Below, piece after piece: positions 56,201-64,000 of a stretch of DNA of 64,000 bases (the stretch's first letter is position 1; each line of letters opens with the position of its first letter). A model generated the notes under the pieces. That model was not told the DNA's origin. It saw only the letters and a list, made by a program, of their open reading frames with translations, and searched no databases. The DNA is from Diphasiastrum complanatum (Eukaryota > Streptophyta > Lycopodiopsida > Lycopodiales > Lycopodiaceae): NCBI GenBank assembly GCA_029204225.1, contig MU832661.1, positions 1-64,000 of the forward strand, read 5' to 3'. The translations under genes and the position numbers were made by a program.

Positions 56201-57646
56201 CGTCCAAGCAAGCTCGACATCCAACTGTGCAAGCTTGACCTTACAGAGATGCAGACCTGGGACCAACAGGCGGAGTCCTTCTTCAAGGAAATCGAATTTC
56301 AGATCTTTGTCTTGACAGGTTATCAAAGCCCCTATCTGGTACACATGGCATAGGCAAATTATCATACCACGGCAAGATCATGTCAGATCATAGTTTCCCC
56401 AATCAGGAATTATGTCTATAATGTATCCTCTGCGGCAGCTGACTTGCAACCTTATGGTTTCCCACGAGGGCCAAACACTGTCACAAGGACACTCTAGAAG
56501 ATAGAGCAAACGACATATTTCAAATATATTGATCCCTCTGTGACCAAGTGGAAGAACAAGGATGGGTACAGGCTGGAAGCAATCAACGACAAACCATTTC
56601 AAGCAGCATGTGCATATCTCACCAGATGCACACAGAAGCCTCGAATGAAAGTGCTGAGGGTACCCATGTCCCTGTTTCACATGATGGCAGATTCACAACT
56701 GCATGCCCAGAACCTCTATGATTGGGCATAGTTTGCTTCGAATTGTCTTCATGAGTGCATTAAGCACAAGCAACCTATCATGATATTAGGATATCTGATG
56801 ACAGATATCACTCTGCATCAAGTACAAAACGGGCCAAAGCTCCAACAACAACTGCAGCTTGCGGACAAGGCATGGGATATTCCCATTGAACACAAGAAGC
56901 CCAAGCGTACAAGGACAACTTCACCATCAGGGTCCCAGGCCAAACAAGTCAATACCAGTATCCTCCCTCTGGTACACAAGCCAAGAAGCCCACCCCAGAA
57001 TCCACAAGCAGCTGCAACCTTTGGAGCTCCACATGCAGATACCTCAAGGGCTCAGTTGCCAGGTACACGGCAACAACGAAAACAAGGGAAGCTTCAAGCT
57101 GGGAGCACATCATCGGTGGGATCAGTTTCACATGGTTCCACATCAGATGGTGGCAGCTCGTCCACAGCATCACAACAACACTCGTCACCCTCACATGTCA
57201 TCGACGGGGGTGATGGAGCAACTACATCCACACTGGCACCTGACACGACAGTACCTCCAGTCCCAAGTCAGCCAGATGAGGCCACCACCCCACCCACACT
57301 GATTACAACGCCAACGCCACCAACATCACCACTGGCACAAGTTTTTTTGGGGTGGAGGAGTGGGGATATCCAATCCCTAAGACACGGGAGCAGCCCAGGC
57401 CCAGCAAGTCCACATATTGGACACATCTCAATATTTTCATGCTGCGGACCTGATGGAGATAAGCGACGACGAATCAGAAAAGGGGAAGCAACCAGGAAGA
57501 AGTCAGACACCTCCACCTCCACCTCCATCTTCAGTTCTAACACCATGCCTATTTTTTGGTTTAGCCTCACCATCCCACACCCCAGATCAGTCACCCAACC
57601 CTCTCTAACCCTGAAAAGCTCACTGAAGCAGTCAAACGCTCAATGA
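56200..57646 (+). pseudogene. Unrecognised coding block, N-terminal part
   Basis: From about 56250 one can follow WDQQAESFFKEIEFQIF, TYFKYIDPSVTKWKNKDGY, KVLRVPMSLFHMMADSQL and, after a TAG at about 56730, MILGYLMTDITLHQVQNG, in one frame with several stops. 56780-57646 is open: a short conserved-looking start, then a basic KKPKRTRTT and a long Ser/Thr/Pro-rich low-complexity region. This layout vaguely resembles proteins encoded by large plant gypsy elements outside gag-pol, but I cannot assign it. It lies before the G3 LTR. Confidence 0.4.
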
Positions 57647-58240
57647 TTGGCCTATCCGAAACGAGCTACCACATGCATTGGCCAAAGAAAAAGAGGCAGT
57701 AGAAAGCAGATCCGTGATGGCCGGGCAGAAAATTACCTTGGAAGAGGTCCAGCAGCAACTGAAGCACCAGATGGTCCAAATCGACCAAGTACGAGACGGA
57801 TCATCGGGTGCAATGACAGTCAATGCTCCTCCAGTCAAGCCCAAAGACATTCAAATCCAGGCCCCGCAGGCCTCAACCCTCCGAATGGAGAAATACATAA
57901 GGCTGATCCAAGAGTGGGAGGCCGATAAAAAGAATTTTGAAAACATTGTGGCGAAACAAGAGAAGATCATCCTGGAGTCTTAGAAGCAGCTTGAAGAAAC
58001 AACGAAGGCCCTACAGCAAGTCTTGGACAAGGTGAACCAATTATGGGACACGACGTGCAAGGCCCAAGCAGGTGCTCACGTAATGAAGCACAGGACGATG
58101 ATGAGAATGATGGAGCAGGGAATCAGGACGGGCAAATCCACCGATCAGATGGTAGCTCAGGATCGGGTGGCCAGAGAGCCGGTGCTGCTTCCATGATCTT
58201 TCCCCGACCCCCTCTCACCTTTAACCCTTCCTCCTATTCC
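57647..58240 (+). pseudogene. Coiled-coil protein fragment
   Basis: Frame 57678-57983 plus its continuation past a TAG at 57981: KITLEEVQQQLKHQMVQIDQ, MEKYIRLIQEWEADKKNFEN, then QLEETTKALQQVLDKVNQLW. Hydrophobic residues at heptad spacing indicate a coiled coil of about 100 residues. It follows the Ser/Thr/Pro-rich ORF and likely belongs to the same protein. Confidence 0.45.
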
Positions 58241-58750
58241 GCATTTAATTTCTCTGAAACATTCATTCCAACTTACCCAATTCTTCCATCTCCCCTTTCT
58301 TCATCACCTCCTAGTCAAATAATGGGCCCATCAAAAGGTCCACCTGACACCCACAAGGCCCGACGGGACGAGTTCCTCCAACAACTCCACTCCCCCGGTG
58401 CTGCGTATAACTTATTATTTCCGCCTTCTCCTAAACCGTTCACCCCCGCACCTCACTCCCCAGATCACTCCATCCCCGACCTTCCGGAAACTAACACAGA
58501 CATTGGAGCCGATGATGACTTCCTGGCTGACCAACCGGAGACAAGAAGATTCTCGCATAGGCCAGACATGGGTGCAGGTGAGCCGTCGACAAGCGAATGA
58601 GCAAAAGAGAAAGACACGGACACCAAGGCCCTTGATGATGATCTGGCAAGGCCACCCCAGCTGCGTAGGACAACTTCTCCTACCCGGCCTAGAAGTAAAC
58701 TCGCTGATACAAGGGAATCAAAGCGATTTGAAAGAAAATACCCTGCCAAT
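58241..58750 (+). other. Pro/Ser-rich stretch, possible coding link
   Basis: 58043-58600 is open with repeated PSPL, PPSQ, PFTPAP elements and an acidic end; it switches frame several times. Coding status is unclear. Confidence 0.3.
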
Positions 58751-59457
58751 ATGAGGGGCGGCAAAGAAGACATCGATCAAAGCCAATACTCCACCAGGGC
58801 CGAGATCGTTGCCACACTACAACCGCAGCCAGAGTGGCGGACCAAAGTCCTGAAGGATAGCAGGCGACTCCAGGAATATTTGAGGGCACCGGCATGGAAG
58901 CGAGTGGATCTTTTTTACATGCCGCTCAAACGCAGAAACCCATGGCCGGTGGAAAAGCCTCAAGTGGAGTTAGTAAACTGGCCAATCATTCCGGGAATTA
59001 CAGAGAGAACCTCCCCGTATGATCTGAGGCTACAGTTACTAGACTGCGGGCACAAATACAAGTCAAGTGTCGATCTCTGCGTGCAGGAAAGTGTCGAGTA
59101 TTGCAGATCCATGGCCTTCCTGATGCAGCAAGAATGTTTCTGGGATCGAGGTTTGGATCCCATTAGGATCAACCCAAACATAGCCCTCCAGTCAGAAGAA
59201 GACCATGAGATGATGGCCAGGCTATACTACAGAGCGGCCTTCATGTCGTCACACGCTATGTGACCATGGTGGAAGACTGGCAGGAAATGGGCTTCGTAGA
59301 AAAAATAAGAGAATATCTGGGGCCCCTTAATTTTGGAAGTAAGCTTCGCTTCCAAGTTTTTGAAGCCCTGGGCCGGAAGATGAGCGAGCGCAAGCAGACG
59401 GCGCGACGACGAGGCGAACATGATTCACAAGAAGTGCTCAAGAGGGCTGGTATGTAG
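58751..59457 (+). CDS. Unrecognised protein, about 230 residues, one frameshift
   Basis: 58751-59263 reads YSTRAEIVATLQPQPEWRTK, YLRAPAWKRVDLFYMPLKRR, WPIIPGITERTSPYDLRLQL, CRSMAFLMQQECFWDRGLDP, ARLYYRAAFMSSHAM. 59260-59457 continues in an overlapping frame: MTMVEDWQEMGFVEKIREYL, SKLRFQVFEALGRKMSERKQ, a basic RRR end. High Trp and Arg content and dense residue variety argue for real coding history. No domain recognised. It sits 150 bp before the G3 polypurine tract, the place where some plant gypsy elements carry an extra gene. Confidence 0.45.
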
Positions 59458-59614
59458 CGGCCAATTGAGAGACTTCCAATTTTGGCGAATAAATTTTGCG
59501 GATAATAAGCACCTGGTTTTACAGAAGCGAACGAAAATCCACGCTTTTCCAAGTGCCATGCGGCAGACATCACTGGTGTTGCAATGGGTCCTGCAACAGA
59601 TTAGGGGTGGATAA

Positions 59615-60650
59615 TGTTAGCCGATTCTCTAGTACCGAGCCAAGCTGAAGACATACTTTATCTCTCACCCATGACCGAGGAGGTCTCAGAAGGAAGAGAG
59701 CAAAAGAAGCTGAGAGCCGAGCGTGAGAGCCGAGGAAATACTAGCTAGGAAGATAGTGATTAACTATGTGAGCCTACGTGGTGTATCCCAAAGAAGGAAT
59801 GACCATGTAGGAGCTAGTAACATTTCTTTGAATAGTTGTAATAAATGTAGACCCCCCTTAAAATAGTAAGAGTGAGCCACCTTTTGATGGTGACCTCTAG
59901 TGGAAGGGCAAATTTCACATGTAATTTCTAATTTAGTGGAATTGCCACATGGGCTCCACATGGGCAGCCTTCTTGCTTATTTAAGGGCCTCCCTCTATTG
60001 TGAGGGAGCTTTTGATTGTATTTTCAAGTTCTCTTGAGCTAATAAAGAGGATCCTCCACGAGTTCTTGAATATCACTAAGCTCCTTGTTCATGGCAATGA
60101 TCTTGAGTGATATTTCTATGAGCATGCTTGATTCCTTGCTTTTGAATTAACTAGATTCTTGTTTCTTGTTCTTGCTTAGTTGTGGATTAGCTTCAATTCT
60201 TGCTTGTGGAATATTGTAGAAATCAGCATTCAAGTAATCTATAGAGGCTAGAAATGTGGTGTAAATCTTGCATAGTCTTGACATTCTAGTTCTTGATGTT
60301 CTTGGATAATTTAGGCATCAAGTAATGTATGTTTCTTGATTCCTAGATTGTTAGATGCTGTTAGGAATCTTGTTTCTTGTTTCTTGAATCTGGTTTTGGT
60401 TTCAGTAGCTATTCTAGTTCTTGATTGTTCTTTGATTCAGTAGTTAGTAGTAGGATTGCTCTCTGTGCTGAATGCTGATCTGTTTGAGCTGTAGATAGTT
60501 GCATGACTAGTGTATGCATGTAGCTGAGTATCGGATTTGAGTTACCCACTGACAGACTGAGAAATACGTAATGCATCTTTGAATATTGCTTCTGCTCTGT
60601 AAACGTTCTAATAAGAAGAATAATCACAAAAAACCATAACGACAGAGGTA
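59615..60650 (+). repeat. LTR of gypsy G3 (right end undefined)
   Basis: Purine-rich TTAGGGGTGGATAA is followed by TGTTAGCCGATTCTC. TATA-like TTATTTAAGG at about 59975 and AATAAAG at about 60041 suit an LTR promoter and poly(A) signal. From 60100 it is T-rich with repeated TTCTTG strings. No second copy in the window, so length and class are inferred. It would be the 3' LTR of the 56200-59614 block. Confidence 0.5.
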
Positions 60651-60709
60651 ATCCAAGAGAGATAAGCAACAAAAAGAGAAAAACGTGTTCACAGATTTAG
60701 TGAAATAGT

Positions 60710-61424
60710 GAACACCTTATAACGCTCTATCTGTCCCTCTGGTCTGCGTTTCACCTTGTAGACCCATTTACAACCAATGACATTTGCACCAGATGGTGGT
60801 TTGACTAATTTCCATGCTCTGTTTATTTTAATTGCTCTCATTTTTTCATCCATAGCTTCAATCCAATTCTAAGTTAGCAAATAAATTTATTGCTTCATCA
60901 CAACTTGAAGGTTCCTCTAAAATCTGTTCTGTCAAGAACACCATATCATCAAAATGTTGTGGTAACTTCTTTGTCTTTTGTGATCTTCTGATATCGGGAT
61001 GTCCCTGCATCTTCTTTCGGTTCTACAATAACATGTTCCATAGTTTCTTCTTCTATAAAATAATTCTCCACAACTTTCTCATCTTTGTTCATTTCCGTTA
61101 CCTGTTCTGGTTCCAGATTTCCTGTGTCTGCGTCAACTGGCTGAATATCCTTGAGAAGTACTAAGGTTGGCATTCCCACCATGTCTTCTTTAGTTGCTTC
61201 AAGATTTGCCTCCATTGCCTCCATTTGGCATTCCTCATCGAAAAGTACATCTCTGAATATGATGAACTTTTTAGTGGGTAGATTATAAGTTTGTATCCCT
61301 TCACTCCAGAAGGATATCCAACAAATATGCACCTCTCCCATTAGTAGAATTAATGTGTGCATATGCCAGACACCCAAAAACTCGCAAATGATTGACAAAA
61401 GATTTATCACCATACAGTTAGAAT
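60710..61424 (-). pseudogene. copia H fragment: integrase end to RT start
   Basis: Complement strand. The integrase C-terminal part LRVFGCLAYAHIN is readable at about 61395; 61413-60949 carries NLPTKKFIIFRDVLFDEECQ and an acidic linker; after a frameshift near 60950, WIEAMDEKMRAIK and KLVKPPSGANVIGCKWVYK show the start of RT. It ends at about 60710. No LTR attached. A different lineage from the others in its linker. Confidence 0.75.
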
Positions 61425-61438
61425 TAAAGTAGAATCAC

Positions 61439-61689
61439 TGTGCTACTGTACTGTGGGTCCTATCAGTTGATAAGGATCAGTTGGCCTTGCCACGAGGCAA
61501 GTCGAAGGGACACGCGTCCCGCCAACGGCAACCTGGGTCATGCATGGGTTGCTTGAGTGAACAACTATATGTACGGTGTAATTTCATTTTGAGAAATACA
61601 GTTGCTATGTGAGCTTGCTGTGGAGAGTGTTTTCTGTCTGTGATAATGTGTAGCATGATCTGTGTTCTTGTGCAAAGCAAATTCTAAGT
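61439..61689 (+). repeat. Possible short 5' LTR of copia I
   Basis: It ends just before a primer binding site. The start TGTGCTACTG at 61439 is inferred from the end of fragment H. There is no second copy in the window to confirm. TATA-like ACTATATGT at about 61563. Confidence 0.4.
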
Positions 61690-61702
61690 TGGTATCAGAG
61701 CC
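61690..61702 (+). promoter_or_regulatory. Primer binding site of copia I (tRNA-iMet)
   Basis: TGGTATCAGAGCC, exact match to the common plant copia site. The leader 61703-62320 has no recognisable coding content and contains a GA-rich run (62221-62236). Confidence 0.85.
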
Positions 61703-62320
61703 GTACAGGGAGTGTACACAGTACAACATCGTCGTTGAAGAGAGTTTCAAGAGAACTGTCTTCTGAGAGTTCGGGGTTTACGACGGGTTGAAGACGGAAA
61801 GAGAAGCACTGGTGCAGAGAGTTTGGCACACAGAAGCTTGGTGAGCTTGAGACTGTGTGAGGATTCAGAGACAAGGGTTGTCGGGTGAATCAGAACCTCA
61901 GCAAACGAATTTTGAAATTCTGAAGCAGGCTATTTGGTGTTTGCAGTCAGTGTGCATTCAATCGGATACCGTTTGACGAACATATTGAAGCATCAACGTT
62001 CTAGCAGTAGGACGACCTCAGAGCAAGATGATAGGCCTGTCAGAACATTGTGACTTGAAGCCAAGAACAAATTTGTGTGAAAAACCCTGGTCTGGGGTTT
62101 AGGAGCACAAAATCAGAGATTTCTCTCTCTATATTGATCCCTTTTGCAAGCTGTACAAACCCAGAGGAGGGCGCCCTAGCAGTGCGAATCAGTTCTGAAG
62201 AGGCCGTGGGCAGCCACGACTGAGAGAGAGAGAGAGATGGTTGAAAAATCTTCAAGGAAGCCATAGCTGGAAATGTAGGGAAGCTGGCCGTGAGCAGGGA
62301 GGTCACGACTCAGTTCGCAC

Positions 62321-63745
62321 GTGAAACCAAACAAATGGCATAGTGTTTCGAAGTGGGCAGCGCTTACAAGACTCTCCATTAGTGCACAAGAGTGCTCTTT
62401 TGGTGCAAGAAGGATTGAAGTTGCAGGTGACAAACACAAGGAGAAGGATGTACCGTGGGATACATTTTCACCAGGAAGCCGATCACCTGACAGGAAGCTC
62501 CCTAAGTGGTTTGAGAGATTGTTGGAGAGCCGCGACGTGGATGACTTTCCAGGATCATCTAGCCAGGGAGAGCTACGAAGATCAACAAGAGAGAAGACTC
62601 AACCTGAAAGGTATGAAGCAAATTATGCTCTCTTATCTAGCATTATTCAAAGCAAAGAACCTTCGACTTATGGTGAAGCGAAGGATGATGACATTTGGGT
62701 CAAGGCCATGGGAGAGGAGATGGAGTCAATTGCTAAACATAGCACATGGGACTTAGTAAAACCATTAGTTGGCAAGAAATCCATTGGTTGCAAATGGGTA
62801 TACAGGACTAAGTACCATGCAGATGGAAGTATAGCAAAGCACAAGGTGAGATTGGTGATCAAAGGGTATGCACAAAGTAAAGGCATCGATTATGAGGAGA
62901 CCTTTGCGTCGGTTTGTAAGTGGAATACTCTACGTCTACTTGTTGCTTTAGCTTCACATTTTGGTTGGCCTTTGCATCAGATGGATGTGAAATCTGCTTT
63001 TCTAAATGGTGAGTTAGAAGAAGAGGTGTTCATGGATCAACCTGAAGGCTTTGTAACAAAGGGACAGGAAAATAAAGTATGTCGCTTGAAGAAAGCGCTT
63101 TATGGTCTTAAACGACCACCACGTGCGTGGTATAGCAGGATTGATGCCTACTTTCGTTCAAAGGGGATGGTGAGAACACATTCTGATCCAAACCTATATG
63201 TCATATGCTTTGATGATATGGTTGCTTTGATTGCTCTTTATGTTGATGACTTGATTATTACGGGAAATAATCAAGAGATGATAGACATGATCAAGAAAGA
63301 CCTCATGGAACAATTCGAGATGACAGATATCAGCCTGATGCATTATTGCCTTGGAGTAGAGGTGTGGCAAAAAGGACACAAAGTGGGTTTAACACAGGTG
63401 AAGTATGTCAAAGAGTTGCTGCACAGGTTTAGGTTGCAGGATTGCAAACCAGTGAATACTCCTATTGAACCAGGTAAAAAGCTTTCTAAGCTTGATGAGT
63501 CACAGTCATTTGATGCTACGTTGTATAGACAATTAGTAGGGAGCATGATTTACCTTACCATGACTAGAACAGATATATGCTATGTTGTTGGCATTGTAAG
63601 TCAGTTTATGGCAGCACCTACGGAAATGCATTGGAAGGCAGCTAAACGCATTTTGCGTTATGTGAAAGGCACTTCAGATTATGGCTTGATTTACATGAAG
63701 CATGATGGTTTACCTGAGTTGTGTGGCTATGTGGATGCGGATTGA
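62321..63745 (+). CDS. copia I reverse transcriptase ORF, 474 codons
   Basis: Open frame from the end of the integrase-RT linker through RT. Linker GELRRSTREKTQPERYEANY; RT start IWVKAMGEEMESIAKHSTWD, IGCKWVYRTKYHADGSIAKH, KGYAQSKGIDYEETFASV; MDVKSAFLNGELEEEVFMDQ; LYGLKRPPRAWY; catalytic YVDD in IALYVDDLIITGN; YCLGVEVWQKG; GSMIYLTMTRTDICYVVG; RILRYVKGTSDYGL. All core motifs are present without interruption. A TGA at 63743-63745 replaces the Trp of DADWGG at the start of RNase H. Gag, protease and most of integrase are missing between the leader and this ORF; the first 100 codons are partly unassigned. Confidence 0.88.
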   Translation: MKPNKWHSVSKWAALTRLSISAQECSFGARRIEVAGDKHKEKDVPWDTFSPGSRSPDRKLPKWFERLLESRDVDDFPGSSSQGELRRSTREKTQPERYEANYALLSSIIQSKEPSTYGEAKDDDIWVKAMGEEMESIAKHSTWDLVKPLVGKKSIGCKWVYRTKYHADGSIAKHKVRLVIKGYAQSKGIDYEETFASVCKWNTLRLLVALASHFGWPLHQMDVKSAFLNGELEEEVFMDQPEGFVTKGQENKVCRLKKALYGLKRPPRAWYSRIDAYFRSKGMVRTHSDPNLYVICFDDMVALIALYVDDLIITGNNQEMIDMIKKDLMEQFEMTDISLMHYCLGVEVWQKGHKVGLTQVKYVKELLHRFRLQDCKPVNTPIEPGKKLSKLDESQSFDATLYRQLVGSMIYLTMTRTDICYVVGIVSQFMAAPTEMHWKAAKRILRYVKGTSDYGLIYMKHDGLPELCGYVDAD

Positions 63746-64000
63746 GGAGGTGACTATGATGATCGTAGATCCACCACATGGTATGTATTCCAGTTTTGTG
63801 GTAGTTGCTTTTCCTGGTCTAGTAAGAAGCAAAGTACAATTGCTCTTTCCACCACAGAAGCAGAGTATAAGGCAATGTGTAGTGCAGCACAGAAAGCTAT
63901 ATGGTTGAGACAAATCTTGGAAGAAGTTGGCATGAAGCAGAAAAATCTCACAACATTACATAGCAACAGTCAGAGTGGCATTCAGCTAGCAAAGAATCCA
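63746..64000 (+). pseudogene. copia I RNase H, cut by the window edge
   Basis: Same frame after the [37 protein letters not shown] (catalytic Glu), [28 protein letters not shown], where relatives have Asp (D-N/S-Q) in place of the first Ser-Asn. The sequence runs off the window at 64000. Confidence 0.85.

Noticed and set aside
55377-56207. Minus-strand ORFs with 17-residue repeats resembling a repeat protein
   Set aside because: A consequence of the 51-bp period. No start context, no non-repeat domain, and the array lies in a putative LTR.

Overview
This window looks like nuclear DNA from a land plant with a large, repeat-rich genome. Everything recognisable is retrotransposon, DNA transposon or simple repeat. 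I found no tRNA, rRNA, CRISPR array or intact ordinary host gene. Plant origin rests on Ty1/copia elements primed by initiator-Met tRNA (PBS TGGTATCAGAGC), a Ty3/gypsy element primed by tRNA-Asp (PBS TGGCGCCGTTGCCGGGGAT), a CACTA transposon with a 3-bp target duplication, and GT-AG introns. I cannot name the species. Names R1, A-I and G1-G3 below are mine.

Layout. 393-7993: copia R1 (+), with a 475-bp RNase H module present three times in tandem. 8440-10899: copia A (+), a gag-protease derivative without integrase core or RT. 11511-12762: the 5' end of copia B (-), same family as A. 13512-20195: the 5' LTR of gypsy G1, split by a complete copia element C (13891-19617, target duplication CTATT) and carrying a (CT)n tract of about 175 bp; G1 leader and gag continue to about 22490. 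22483-26052: a low-GC block with an unrecognised ORF, a minus-strand spliced transposase-like pseudogene and a plus-strand multi-exon gene. The latter sits in a 1.2-kb inverted-repeat arm (24806-26022) whose partner is at 32395-33615. Copia D (-, about 26900-32258) lies between the arms. 33620-39417: more of the minus-strand low-GC gene or transposon, split by copia F (34757-38302, target duplication CACAA). 39418-45597: copia E (-), itself split by a CACTA element (39601-41732, target duplication AAG). 45598-50110: no gene seen, only degenerate repeats. 50125-56200: gypsy G2 (+), whose RT is precisely missing so that protease is fused in frame to RNase H, followed by two related minisatellites (24-bp and 51-bp units). 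56200-59614: an unrecognised coding block ending at the G3 LTR (59615 onward). 60710-61424: copia H fragment (-). 61439-64000: copia I (+), with a 474-codon open RT reading frame running off the window edge.

How it fits together. At least three nesting layers can be ordered from target duplications and rejoined reading frames: C inside the G1 LTR, F inside the minus-strand unknown gene, and CACTA inside E, which itself abuts that gene. Copia A, B, C, E and F share one gag type (a YLLE/FLE start, then TNY or FNY, a WK core and an MES or IES motif) and A, C and E share one integrase-RT linker, so they form one lineage that has repeatedly given rise to gag-protease-only derivatives. Most premature stops fall at Trp, Gln or Arg codons, as expected from decay of methylated, silenced copies. 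No element here appears fully autonomous. The most intact are C (complete structure, a few coding lesions) and the RT of I.

All coordinates were read by eye. LTR ends supported by target duplications (C, F, CACTA) are firm; the others are approximate.
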